Below, piece by piece: positions 1 to 8,415 of a DNA stretch of 36,957 bases. This DNA is from JAWOJF01 sp046481785 (lineage in GTDB: Bacteria > Bacteroidota > Ignavibacteria > Ignavibacteriales > Ignavibacteriaceae), in the NCBI GenBank assembly GCA_046481785.1, contig JAWOJF010000114.1, forward strand, positions 1-36,957. The letters are read 5' to 3'. The stretch's first letter is position 1. Each line of letters begins with the position of its first letter. The notes under the pieces were generated by a model. That model ran no database searches, was not told the origin of the DNA, and was given only the letters and a program-made list of their open reading frames with translations. Made by a program: the position numbers and the translations under genes.

Positions 1-27
1 AACCTCTGCAGTTCGTCCGCAGAGGTT
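1..27. terminator. Hairpin at the window edge, possible terminator
   Basis: A perfect 9-bp inverted repeat (AACCTCTGC at 1-9, GCAGAGGTT at 19-27) with a 9-base loop. It lies just past the stop of the minus-strand gene at 56-454, where a terminator would be expected. Any T-run on the minus strand would fall outside the window, so this cannot be confirmed. Confidence 0.45.
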
Positions 28-55
28 CATATAAGTTTTAATTGATTATGCTGCC

Positions 56-454
56 TTACTCATTAGCGTCCTTAATTCTTCTGTTCAGATCATCCCAAAA
101 GCTTTCCTTAACTGACTGCCAGCTACCTTTCTGAGCCTCGTCCAGCAGTTTCTCTATCTGTTCATTTGCCGATGCAGATGAGCCTTCATCGGTATACGCA
201 TCAATATATGATGCAATAATTGATTTTACCTGTCCTGTCTGTTCATCAGTAAGATTAAGCTGGCTTTTAAGCCTGTTGCCAAAATCCTCTGAAACAGTTT
301 CCCGCAGGCTGTTATCTTCCTGTGGGGGTGTCTCGTTTTCTACAGCAGTAGTATCCGGAATAACAAGAGTATCCCTAACGGCATTTTCTGCTGTTACATT
401 ATTAAAAAAGACAAACATAAAAAATATCAGCAATACTGCCGATTTTCCAAACAT
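56..454 (-). CDS. Small secreted protein of unknown function
   Basis: A 132-residue protein with an N-terminal signal peptide (MFGKSAVLLIFFMFVFF, probable cleavage near NVTA-EN), so it is likely periplasmic or exported. After an acidic, low-complexity linker comes a helical part starting NLTDEQTGQVKSII. The LTDEQ stretch recalls the LTxxQ motif of the CpxP/Spy periplasmic family, but the similarity is short and no function should be assigned from it. I chose the ATG at 454 because GGAGG (460-464) lies 5 bases upstream. A longer reading from an upstream TTG would put that ribosome site inside the gene. It is followed by the edge hairpin and lies 81 bases downstream of recQ, on the same strand. 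Confidence 0.75.
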   Translation of the reverse strand: MFGKSAVLLIFFMFVFFNNVTAENAVRDTLVIPDTTAVENETPPQEDNSLRETVSEDFGNRLKSQLNLTDEQTGQVKSIIASYIDAYTDEGSSASANEQIEKLLDEAQKGSWQSVKESFWDDLNRRIKDANE

Positions 455-535
455 TTTAACCTCCAAAATGATGATAATATAAACTTATCAATTTAAGAAC
501 AGTTATATATGATATATATCATTTATAAACTAATA

Positions 536-1981
536 CTAAATTAGATTTATAGTACAATTATCACAATTACCGCAAGGCTTTTCGTCTCTGAAACCAAAAT
601 ATTCCGATATAAAAATTCTTCTGCATTCTTCAGTTTTAAAGTAATTTACAACAGAAAGAAGCTTTTTATTATTATTTAAAAGTTTTTCTTTTAATCTTTC
701 ATTGTCTTCCAGTTCAGCAGGGAGATCATTTATTATATTAAGATCTTTTGTTTCCACAGAACCTTCTGTTACAGCATACCTGTCAAGCATTCCAAGCGCT
801 GTTTCAATTCTGAAATCTTTCCTGTTTTTAAAATTCATCTGCTCGCGGAGATAGTCAACTCCATACGAATTAACCTTTTCCAGGTCTCTTTTTAACAGAT
901 TATACAGAGCATAATAAAAATCAGAACCGGGATTAGACCATTTAATAAACTCCATTTGAGTGTAAAGGTCTTCCTGGTTGTATAATAGCACGCACGTAGA
1001 GGGCATTCCGTCTCTTCCCGCCCGGCCTATTTCCTGGTAATATGCTTCAATGGAAGAAGGCATTTCCGCATGAATGACAAAACGTATATCGGGTTTATCA
1101 ATACCCATTCCAAAAGCATTGGTTGCAAGAATTATTTTTTGTTTATTAGTAAGAAAATCTCTCTGCATCCTCTTCCGCTCAGTATCACCAAGCTTTCCGT
1201 GATAAACACCGTGTTTATATCCTTTATCGCCAAGCCATTGTGAAAATTTTTCAAGTGTCTGTATCAAAGAAAAATAAATTATACCTGAACCGGGATAATT
1301 ATCGAGAACAGAGAGTATTGCTTTCTGTTTATCCTTGTCTTCAAAAATATCAACTGCTTCAAGATGAAGATTCGGCCTTTCAATCCCGTGGTGGAAAATT
1401 TTAAACTCATCCTTGTCCAGCCTTAGTTTTTCTGCAATATCTGCCTGTACATCTGCCGTTGCAGTTGCGGTTAGAGCAATAGTAGGGGGGTCATTCAGAT
1501 AGCTTCTGAACTCACCCAGCCGTGAATAATCGGGACGGAAATCATGTCCCCACTCAGAGATACAATGTGCTTCATCAACGGCAAACAGTGATATATCTGC
1601 TGTTTTTATTTTTTCTACAAAGTCAGTTTTTCTAAATCGTTCAGGAGTTATGTAGAGGAGCTTTATCTTCCCGGAGATAAAATCATTAAGTCTTTTATCC
1701 CGTTCATTTTTGGAAACAGTGGAATTAATAAACGAGGCTGGTACGTTTTTTTTGCGGAGAGCATCAACCTGATCCTGCATAAGAGCAATTAAAGGGCTTA
1801 CAACTATTGTCCCCCCGTTAAAAATAAGTGCAGGTATCTGGTAACATAATGATTTACCGCTGCCTGTGGGCATTAAGACGAGCCCCGGTTTTTTGTTTAG
1901 AACATGTTTAATAATTTCTTCCTGCCCTTTACGGAAGGAATCATGGCCAAAATATTTTCGTAAAATTTCCCGGGGCTCCAT
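536..1981 (-). CDS. recQ: ATP-dependent DNA helicase RecQ, short form
   Basis: A superfamily 2 3'-5' DNA helicase for recombination and repair of stalled forks. In 481 residues it shows an N-terminal FGHDSFRKGQ Q-motif, Walker A MPTGSGKS at residues 37-44, the DEAH box (VDEAHCISEWGHDFRPDY, about 135-152), and domain 2 with GIIYFSL and ATNAFGMGIDKPDIRFV ending in QEIGRAGRDG. A zinc-binding cysteine set of spacing C-X16-C-X2-C-X2-C closes the protein. The chain stops a few residues after CGNCDNC, so the winged-helix and HRDC domains of the roughly 610-residue E. coli enzyme are absent. Short RecQ paralogues of this kind are known in Gram-positives and Bacteroidota. The reading frame is intact and the stop is clean. 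The neighbouring M28 gene lies 89 bases upstream on the same strand. Confidence 0.95.
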   Translation of the reverse strand: MEPREILRKYFGHDSFRKGQEEIIKHVLNKKPGLVLMPTGSGKSLCYQIPALIFNGGTIVVSPLIALMQDQVDALRKKNVPASFINSTVSKNERDKRLNDFISGKIKLLYITPERFRKTDFVEKIKTADISLFAVDEAHCISEWGHDFRPDYSRLGEFRSYLNDPPTIALTATATADVQADIAEKLRLDKDEFKIFHHGIERPNLHLEAVDIFEDKDKQKAILSVLDNYPGSGIIYFSLIQTLEKFSQWLGDKGYKHGVYHGKLGDTERKRMQRDFLTNKQKIILATNAFGMGIDKPDIRFVIHAEMPSSIEAYYQEIGRAGRDGMPSTCVLLYNQEDLYTQMEFIKWSNPGSDFYYALYNLLKRDLEKVNSYGVDYLREQMNFKNRKDFRIETALGMLDRYAVTEGSVETKDLNIINDLPAELEDNERLKEKLLNNNKKLLSVVNYFKTEECRRIFISEYFGFRDEKPCGNCDNCTINLI

Positions 1982-2070
1982 ATTGACACTGCCTTATTTA
2001 TATATATTTGCATCCCTCATAAAATGAATACCATGCCGCACAAAGTATCACCCGGGAAAATTAAAATCTT

Positions 2071-3612
2071 TTAATTAGTTGAGATACCGTCTGCATCAAC
2101 CTTCAGCCTGTGGTCAAGATTAGCTATATGCAAACCAAGGTTATATACAAGCCGCGATACTTTTAAAACCTTTTCAAAATTAATATGTTCAGAATCATCA
2201 GTAGGTTTGTGATAATTAACCCTGTCCTCTACAGTAAAAAATACAGCGGGTATTCCTTTTTGTGCAAACTGGTAATGATCACTGCGGTAATAGATCCTTT
2301 CAGGATGATCAGGAGCATCGAACGTGTAATCGAAAATAAATTTTGTTGTATTCGCATTTACTTCAACAGCAAGATCATATAATTCACGGCTCAATCTTCC
2401 TGAACCGACCGACAATAATGAATCTGAACTTCCTGAGCCAAGCATATCCATATTAATGTTTACAACTATATCATCCATTATTTTGCTGTTAGCCGTAAAG
2501 TACCTGGAACCAATTAATCCCTTTTCTTCTGCAGTATAAAAAATCACAACTACTGAACGCTTATTTAAACCTGATAAAGCAAAAGCTTTTGCCGTTTCAA
2601 GCAGTGCAGATGTACCGGAAGCATTATCATTTGCACCATTATAAACTTCTCCGTTATGTACTCCTTCATGATCAAAATGAGCGCCTATTGAAACATACTC
2701 GTTTTTTACCGCCACATCAGTTCCCTCAATTAAACCTACTACATTTCTTACCGAAGCATACCCTGAATTAACTTTTACATCAAAATCAGCAAACTGTTTC
2801 AGTTCAAAAAAAGGAAGAGTAGCGTCTTCCTCTGCTAACTCTTTTAACTTATTATAGGAATATTTTTCCTGCTGTAGAAGTTCTATTGCAGCAGTTTCTG
2901 AAAGCATAAAAGCCGGGATTGACTTTTCTATATTATACTCATTATCCCCGGATATAAAACTTTTATCGAGCGATCGTTTTGAATAAATATCCCACCTGGT
3001 AATAGCATATTCCCCCGGGATAATTAATAAACCTGCGGCTCCTTTTGCTTCTGCCATTCTTATTTTTGATGATGCTCTGAAAAATTCACTATTCTCTTTA
3101 AAATAGGAGGGGGATCCTGATAAAATAAGGACAACCTTCCCGTTTACATCTATCTCCTTATAATCATCGTAATTATTTTCTTCAGAGGTTATTCCGTAAC
3201 CGGCAAAAACTATCTGTTTGTTTTTTACTTCGGTAAGGCTGCCAGGCACCTTATAAAATACACTTGCAAAATCTTTTCCGATACCAAGTATTTTTTGCTC
3301 TCCTTCAGCATTAAGAGTTATTTTTGAATTCTCATCAAACCCTGTAAGCTTTACCTGGAAATTCTGAAAATAAGTTCCATCATCGCCAAAAGGTTTTACA
3401 CCATATTTTTTTAATTCGGAGGCAATAAACTGAGAAGCAACTTTTTCAGCCTGTGTGGCTGCTTCTCTTCCCTCAAGATCATCGGAAGCAAGGAATTCAA
3501 GATTAGATTTAAGATTTGACAGGCTGAATAATTCATATGACAGGCTGTTAAGGTTATTACTTCCGCCGCATCCCAAAAGCAGCAGAGAGAAAAAGAGAGC
3601 AATTATTTTCAT
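2071..3612 (-). CDS. M28 family zinc aminopeptidase, lipoprotein
   Basis: A 513-residue metallopeptidase with two predicted Zn ions, probably anchored to the outer or inner membrane. It has a lipoprotein signal (MKIIALFFSLLLLGCGG, Cys16 as the lipid site), a PA-type insert around residues 120-260 (GYGITSEENNYDDYKEID, then GKVVLILSG), and an M28 catalytic core. Metal ligands can be read as HFDHEG, GANDNASG, AEEKG, NMDMLG and SDHYQFAQKG, the full H-D-E-D-H set. I chose the ATG at 3612 because AAGGA lies 7 bases upstream and the signal peptide begins there. The ORF can be extended by 21 residues, but that puts a hydrophilic stretch ahead of the signal. Substrate is unknown. These enzymes usually trim N-terminal residues from peptides. 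Confidence 0.9.
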   Translation of the reverse strand: MKIIALFFSLLLLGCGGSNNLNSLSYELFSLSNLKSNLEFLASDDLEGREAATQAEKVASQFIASELKKYGVKPFGDDGTYFQNFQVKLTGFDENSKITLNAEGEQKILGIGKDFASVFYKVPGSLTEVKNKQIVFAGYGITSEENNYDDYKEIDVNGKVVLILSGSPSYFKENSEFFRASSKIRMAEAKGAAGLLIIPGEYAITRWDIYSKRSLDKSFISGDNEYNIEKSIPAFMLSETAAIELLQQEKYSYNKLKELAEEDATLPFFELKQFADFDVKVNSGYASVRNVVGLIEGTDVAVKNEYVSIGAHFDHEGVHNGEVYNGANDNASGTSALLETAKAFALSGLNKRSVVVIFYTAEEKGLIGSRYFTANSKIMDDIVVNINMDMLGSGSSDSLLSVGSGRLSRELYDLAVEVNANTTKFIFDYTFDAPDHPERIYYRSDHYQFAQKGIPAVFFTVEDRVNYHKPTDDSEHINFEKVLKVSRLVYNLGLHIANLDHRLKVDADGISTN

Positions 3613-3769
3613 AAGATTCCTTATGGTTCTGTGTTTATCAAACTTAATGAGACTATAGTAAAGCTTAAAGGTCAAAAATTCTTATAAAACAGTATGGTTA
3701 AAAGATAAACGTGTATCTCAATCAAAATTTTGTATAAATTTACGTTTAATAAATAAATATAATAGTAAA

Positions 3770-5749
3770 ATGGAATTCAACAAAACTCATTTCACAGATT
3801 CTCATTTGTTAAATATTTACAGGGAGCTGGTTCTTCCACGGCTAATTGAAGAAAAACAGATAAATCTTCTCCGGCAGGGGAAAATATCCAAATGGTTTTC
3901 GGGCATAGGGCAGGAAGCGGTATCTGTGGGCTGTGCCATGGCAATGGATAAGGATGAATATATTCTTACAATGCACAGGAACCTTGGAGTTTTTACTGCA
4001 AGGAAGATTGAACTTAACAGGCTTTTTGCCCAGTTCCAGGGGAAAGAAAGTGGTTATTCAAAAGGAAGAGAAAGATCATTCCATTTCGGGACCCGTGAGC
4101 ATCATATTATGGGCATGATTTCCCATCTTGGCCCGCAGCTTGCCGCAGCAGATGGTATTGCATTATGGCATAAAATAAAAAAAGAAAAACAATGCTGCCT
4201 TGTTTTTACCGGCGAGGGGGGAACAAGCGAGGGGGATTTTCACGAAGCTTTGAATGTGGCTGCAGTATGGGAACTTCCTGTAATTTTTGTTATTGAAAAT
4301 AACGGCTATGGTTTATCAACCCCTGTTAATGAACAATATAAATGTAAAACACTTATTGATAAGGGCATTGGTTATGGTATTGAAGCTGTGCAGATAGACG
4401 GAAATAATATCCTCGAAGTATATACCACAATAAAAAAATATTCCGGAGAAATAAGAAAAAACCACAGGCCTGTAATAATTGAAGCATTAACATTCAGGAT
4501 GCGCGGCCATGAAGAGGCATCCGGTACCAGGTATATTCCTAAAGAATATTTTGAGCAGTGGGGGAAAAAAGATCCTATCACCGCTTATGAAGCTTTCCTT
4601 AAAAAAGAAAAACTAATTGATGATAACTATATTGAAAAGATTAAAACAGAGCTAAAGGAATTTATTAATACGGAATGGGATAAGGCTGAATCATTTCCCG
4701 GTATTAAACCTGATACAGAAAAAGAATTAGCTGATGTGTACTCTCCTTTTAAACAGAAAGTAATCCATCCTGCATCAGGAAAAAAAACAAATAAAAGATT
4801 TATTAATGCAATTTCGGACGCATTAAAACAAAGTCTGGAAAAATATCCGGATCTTATAATAATGGGACAGGATATAGCCGAATATGGCGGAGCGTTTAAA
4901 ATAACAGAAGGGTTTGTAAATATTTTTGGAAAGGATAGAATAAGAAACACTCCTTTGTGCGAGTCAGCTATAGCTGGTGCTGCACTTGGCTATTCGGTAA
5001 AAGGGGGCAAAGCTGTTGTTGAAATGCAGTTTGCTGATTTTGTTTCAAGTGCCTTTACACAGATAGTTAATAACCTGGCAAAAATACACTACCGCTGGGG
5101 ACAAGATGCAGATGTTGTTATCAGGATGCCTTCCGGTGCAGGAGTAGGAGCCGGGCCTTTTCATTCGCAGTCTAATGAAGCATGGTTTACTCATGTGGCG
5201 GGGCTAAAAGTTGTTTATCCTGCCACACCTTATGATGCAAAAGGTTTATTAAATGCAGCCATTGAAGACCCTAACCCTGTTATGTATTTTGAACATAAAG
5301 CATTGTACCGTTCAATTTCGGAAGACATACCCGATGATTATTATACTGTTGAAATAGGCAAGGCTAAAAAAGTAAGTGATGGTGGAGATATTACAATTAT
5401 TACATATGGTATGGGTGTTCACTGGGCAGAGGATGTTTTGAATAAAAATAAAAATATCTCTGCTGATTTAATTGATTTAAGGACTTTAATGCCGTGGGAT
5501 AAAGAAGCTGTTGAAAAAAGTGTTAAAAAAACAGGAAAGGTTTTAATTCTGCATGAGGATACTTTAGCAGGCGGTATAGGCGGAGAAATATCTGCATGGA
5601 TTGCAGAATATTTATTCGGCCATCTTGATGCACCTGTTATAAGAGTAGCTTCTTTAGATACTCCGGTTCCGTTTTCTACTGAATTAGAAAAGAATTTTCT
5701 TGCAAAAGACAGGTTAGAAGAAAAGTTAAAATACCTGGTCAGTTTTTAG
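3770..5749 (+). CDS. 2-oxoacid dehydrogenase E1, fused alpha and beta subunits
   Basis: A thiamine-diphosphate dehydrogenase (659 residues) that decarboxylates a 2-oxoacid and passes the acyl group to an E2 lipoamide. Residues 1-330 are the alpha part, with the cofactor motif (GEGGTSEGDFHEALN at 148-162, ENNGYGLSTP at 176-185). Residues 345-659 are the beta part (MGQDIAEYGGAFKITEGF, CESAIAGAALGYS, then VKGGKAVVEMQFADF). Fusions of this sort are common in Bacteroidota and are usually called branched-chain or pyruvate-type E1. The substrate cannot be told from sequence alone. The first motif reads GEG instead of the usual GDG (see findings). No E2 or E3 gene is adjacent. An AT-rich leader precedes the ATG with no clear Shine-Dalgarno site, and a strong terminator follows at 5916-5953. 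Confidence 0.9.
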   Translation: MEFNKTHFTDSHLLNIYRELVLPRLIEEKQINLLRQGKISKWFSGIGQEAVSVGCAMAMDKDEYILTMHRNLGVFTARKIELNRLFAQFQGKESGYSKGRERSFHFGTREHHIMGMISHLGPQLAAADGIALWHKIKKEKQCCLVFTGEGGTSEGDFHEALNVAAVWELPVIFVIENNGYGLSTPVNEQYKCKTLIDKGIGYGIEAVQIDGNNILEVYTTIKKYSGEIRKNHRPVIIEALTFRMRGHEEASGTRYIPKEYFEQWGKKDPITAYEAFLKKEKLIDDNYIEKIKTELKEFINTEWDKAESFPGIKPDTEKELADVYSPFKQKVIHPASGKKTNKRFINAISDALKQSLEKYPDLIIMGQDIAEYGGAFKITEGFVNIFGKDRIRNTPLCESAIAGAALGYSVKGGKAVVEMQFADFVSSAFTQIVNNLAKIHYRWGQDADVVIRMPSGAGVGAGPFHSQSNEAWFTHVAGLKVVYPATPYDAKGLLNAAIEDPNPVMYFEHKALYRSISEDIPDDYYTVEIGKAKKVSDGGDITIITYGMGVHWAEDVLNKNKNISADLIDLRTLMPWDKEAVEKSVKKTGKVLILHEDTLAGGIGGEISAWIAEYLFGHLDAPVIRVASLDTPVPFSTELEKNFLAKDRLEEKLKYLVSF

Positions 5750-6105
5750 TTATACTTGTGATAATTAACAACGCATTTTATAATTAATTATTATAAATTA
5801 ATCTCAGAGAAACAGAAAAATGAAAAAATTGTTTCTCATTCTGATGGTTACAAATTGTAGTATTAAAAATTACGCAAGTAAAATTTAATTATTACAAAAG
5901 TAATTACCAGAATTCAAAGAGGCTGGTTAACTTGTTTAACCAGCCTTTTTTTTAAAAAAGAGTAAGGTTATTCGCGAATTAAAACTGACTTTGCGCACCC
6001 AAAAATTCCAGCCCACATATTATTTTTCTTTACTAACAGTTTTTTTGATTTTTCCCCCCTCCCTCGTTATATTTGGATTCATTTTTATAAAGAATCACCA
6101 TTCTG
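5750..6105. other. Intergenic stretch between the E1 gene and asnS
   Basis: 356 bases with no convincing gene. It holds AT-rich sequence, a 22-codon ATG frame at 5820-5888 with a weak leader-like N-terminus, the terminator at 5916-5953, and a pyrimidine-rich run (about 6045-6065) just ahead of asnS that may contribute to its promoter. No Shine-Dalgarno site is evident before the asnS ATG. Confidence 0.6.
5916..5953 (+). terminator. Intrinsic terminator after the E1 gene
   Basis: An 11-bp perfect stem (AGGCTGGTTAA at 5920-5930, TTAACCAGCCT at 5936-5946) with a 5-base loop. It extends through flanking A/T pairs into an uninterrupted T-run (5946-5953). It is strong on the plus strand, and the A-run on the left could give some activity on the other strand. 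Confidence 0.88.
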
Positions 6106-7401
6106 ATGCAAAAAATTAATATCAGTGATTTAGCTAAGTACGTTGGACAGGAAATATCTTTAAAAGGATGGCTATACAATAAACGTTCAAGCGGTAAGAT
6201 TAAGTTTATAATATTAAGAGACGGTACAGGATACCTGCAGTGCGTCTATTTTAAGGGGAATGTCTCTCCTGAAATATTTGAAACTGCTGACAGGCTTGGA
6301 CAGGAATCATCAATAATTGTTACGGGCAAGGTTAAAGAAGAACCCCGCGCACCCGGCGGCTTCGAACTGGATGCAATAAATCTTGAAGTAATAAACGAAG
6401 CTCACGAATATCCTATTACTCCAAAAGATCATGGAATTGAGTTCTTAATGGATAACCGCCATTTATGGCTCCGTTCCAGCAAACAGGTTGCAATTCTTAA
6501 AATTCGCCACAGAATTGTAAAAGCTATCCGTGATTTTTACGACAGCAGAGGATTCACTTTAATGGATCCGCCTATTATTACACCAAATGCTGTTGAAGGA
6601 ACATCAACCCTTTTTGAAACTCCTTATTTTGATTTGGGAAAGGCTTATTTAACCCAATCCGGACAGTTATATGCTGAAGCTGGCGCAATGGCTCTTGGAA
6701 AGGTCTATACTTTCGGTCCTACATTCCGGGCTGAAAAATCAAAAACAAGAAGGCATTTAACAGAATTCTGGATGGTTGAGCCGGAGGTTGCATTTAATGA
6801 CCTTAATGACAATATGGATCTCGCTGAAGAATTCCTTGAATATATTGTGCAGACTATTCTTACTGAAAAGGAAGAAGAATTAAAGATTTTGGAAAGAGAT
6901 ACTATTTTATTAAAGAATGTTAAAAAGCCCCTGCCGAGAATAACTTATGATGAAGCAGTTGAAATATTGAAGAAGAATGGAAATGATTTTGAGTACGGCA
7001 ATGATCTTGGCGGAGCTGATGAAACTATAATATCAAACCAGTTTGACAGGCCGGTGATGGTTCACCGTTATCCTGCAGAAGTGAAAGCATTCTACATGAA
7101 GAGGGACCCGGAGAATCCCAAACTCGCATTAGCAGTAGATGTGCTTGCACCTGAAGGTTATGGCGAAATTATCGGCGGCAGCCAGCGTGAAGATAGTCTT
7201 GATGCTCTTTTGGAAAGAATTAAAGAACATAATCTTCCGCAGCAGGCTTTTGAATGGTACCTTGATCTGAGAAGATTCGGCTCTGTTCCTCATTCTGGTT
7301 TTGGTTTAGGGCTAGAAAGAACAGTAGGATGGATTTGCGGGCTGGATCATGTCCGTGAAACTATTCCATTCCCAAGAATGATTTACCGGAATACTCCGTA
7401 A
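6106..7401 (+). CDS. asnS: Asparaginyl-tRNA synthetase
   Basis: A class II aminoacyl-tRNA synthetase (431 residues) that charges tRNA-Asn. It has an OB-fold anticodon-binding domain at about 1-110 (ISLKGWLYNKRSSGKIKF, ILRDGTGYLQCVYF) and a class II catalytic core with motif 2 (FRAEKSKTRRHLTEFWMVEP, about 208-227) and motif 3 (GFGLGLERTVGWICGLDHV, about 398-416). Asn-specificity is suggested by EKSKTRRHLTEFWM and the IPFPR ending, where aspartyl enzymes of the archaeal type have other residues. Length is about 430 residues as in the short AsnRS group. It follows the E1 terminator and is 100 bases ahead of nuoJ, with no terminator between them, so some readthrough into the nuo operon is possible. 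Confidence 0.93.
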   Translation: MQKINISDLAKYVGQEISLKGWLYNKRSSGKIKFIILRDGTGYLQCVYFKGNVSPEIFETADRLGQESSIIVTGKVKEEPRAPGGFELDAINLEVINEAHEYPITPKDHGIEFLMDNRHLWLRSSKQVAILKIRHRIVKAIRDFYDSRGFTLMDPPIITPNAVEGTSTLFETPYFDLGKAYLTQSGQLYAEAGAMALGKVYTFGPTFRAEKSKTRRHLTEFWMVEPEVAFNDLNDNMDLAEEFLEYIVQTILTEKEEELKILERDTILLKNVKKPLPRITYDEAVEILKKNGNDFEYGNDLGGADETIISNQFDRPVMVHRYPAEVKAFYMKRDPENPKLALAVDVLAPEGYGEIIGGSQREDSLDALLERIKEHNLPQQAFEWYLDLRRFGSVPHSGFGLGLERTVGWICGLDHVRETIPFPRMIYRNTP

Positions 7402-7501
7402 TCTTAACTATAAGTTATGTGCCGGATGTTTGCTCTTGCTCTTGTTCGATGTTTTTTTGGTAATCTATACTCAGTTTAACTTTTCACCATAATAGAAATT
7501 T

Positions 7502-8011
7502 ATGTCTTTAGACTTAATTTTATTTATTGTATTTGCCGGCGTTGCTGCGGCATCGGCAGTGTTAATGATAACAAGAAGTAATGCCGTTATCAGCGCTTTG
7601 TTTTTAATCCTTAATATGGGTTCACTTGCCGGTATTTACCTGCTGCTTAATGCACAGTTTATTGCTGTAGTTCAGGTTATAGTTTATGCAGGTGCAATAA
7701 TGGTGCTTTTCCTGTTTGTTATTATGCTCCTGCGACCGGAAAAGGAGAGGCTGCTTGAAACAAAAGGGATAAAAGCATTTGCCTTTGCAATAGCAATTCT
7801 TGTTTTTCTTCAGCTTGCATACATGATATTTTTGGCAAATCCGTCGCAGGCAGGTAACCCGGAAGTTGCAGCCAGTGTGGATGCGGGTACAGTAGAGTCT
7901 ATCGGCAGGGAATTATATACAAATTACATTTTACCTTTTGAAGCTGCAGGATACTTACTTCTTGCGGCTACTATTGGTGCATTAGTTTTAGCTAAAAAGA
8001 AGTTTGAGTAA
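7502..8011 (+). CDS. nuoJ: NADH-quinone oxidoreductase subunit J
   Basis: A 169-residue integral membrane subunit of complex I. Five hydrophobic segments are visible, including TM3 with its small-residue bulge VVQVIVYAGAIMVLFLFVIM, the most conserved block of the family (E. coli pi-bulge region). The loop between TM4 and TM5 is longer than TM spacing elsewhere (LANPSQAGNPEVAASVDAG). It is the first of the nuo genes in this window, with no nuoA-I upstream, and nuoK starts 4 bases after it. The start has no clear ribosome site (AATAGAAATTT ATG), common in this group. Confidence 0.95.
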   Translation: MSLDLILFIVFAGVAAASAVLMITRSNAVISALFLILNMGSLAGIYLLLNAQFIAVVQVIVYAGAIMVLFLFVIMLLRPEKERLLETKGIKAFAFAIAILVFLQLAYMIFLANPSQAGNPEVAASVDAGTVESIGRELYTNYILPFEAAGYLLLAATIGALVLAKKKFE

Positions 8012-8015
8012 ATAA

Positions 8016-8321
8016 ATGAACGTTCCGTTAGAATACTATTTAATCTTGTCCGCCTTTATGTTTGTTGTTGGAGTGGCGGGTGTTTTAACAAGAAGAAATG
8101 CCATTGTGGTCTTTATGTCTATTGAGCTTATGCTTAACTCGGCAAATCTAACACTTGTTGCTTTTTCATCTTTCCTGGGTAACTCAATAGGACAATTATT
8201 TGTGTTTTTTGTAATGACTGTAGCTGCTGCAGAAGCTGCTGTGGGGCTGGCAATTATAATTGCGCTGTTCAGGAATAAACAGACTGTAAATATTAACGAG
8301 ATAAATATTTTAAAATGGTAA
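8016..8321 (+). CDS. nuoK: NADH-quinone oxidoreductase subunit K
   Basis: A 101-residue complex I membrane subunit with three TM helices, homologous to MrpC. The conserved glutamates of TM2 and TM3 are visible as SIELMLNSANLTLVAFS (about residues 35-51) and AAAEAAVGLAIIIALFR (about 71-87). These form part of the proton path between NuoJ/K and the antiporter-like subunits. Its length and residue pattern match the family closely. It lies 4 bases after nuoJ, and 94 bases containing an inverted repeat separate it from nuoL. Confidence 0.96.
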   Translation: MNVPLEYYLILSAFMFVVGVAGVLTRRNAIVVFMSIELMLNSANLTLVAFSSFLGNSIGQLFVFFVMTVAAAEAAVGLAIIIALFRNKQTVNINEINILKW

Positions 8322-8326
8322 TTTAA

Positions 8327-8400
8327 CTCTGCGTACTTAGCGTCCTGGCGCATTAGCGGTTTGTTTACCGCAAAGCCGCAGAAACGAAAAGGGTCGCAAA
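8327..8400. repeat. Imperfect inverted repeat between nuoK and nuoL
   Basis: Two 34-base arms (8327-8360 and 8367-8400) around TTGTTT. The core is GCGGT/ACCGC, and the flanks pair partly through blocks like GCG, TTAGCG/CGCAAAG and GCGTxxT. GC content is above that of the surroundings. It resembles, from memory, dispersed non-coding elements common between genes in Bacteroidota and Ignavibacteria. It could also form an RNA hairpin in the operon mRNA. No T-run follows. Confidence 0.5.
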
Positions 8401-8415
8401 AAAACATTAAAGTTT

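Noticed and set aside
2058..2075. AATTAAAA/TTTTAATT palindrome near the M28 stop as a terminator
   Set aside because: It is purely A/T, overlaps the stop codon and lacks a GC-rich stem.
2185..2771. Plus-strand ORFs opposite the M28 peptidase gene
   Set aside because: Both lie antisense to a gene with full catalytic motifs and code for basic, low-complexity shadow peptides without family features.
3721..3770. TATAAT-like box just before the E1 gene
   Set aside because: It lies 7 bases before the ATG in a very AT-rich leader with no matching upstream box, so chance is likely.
8036..8407. Minus-strand ORF opposite nuoK
   Set aside because: It is the antisense shadow of nuoK and the inverted repeat; the true protein on the other strand is fully conserved.
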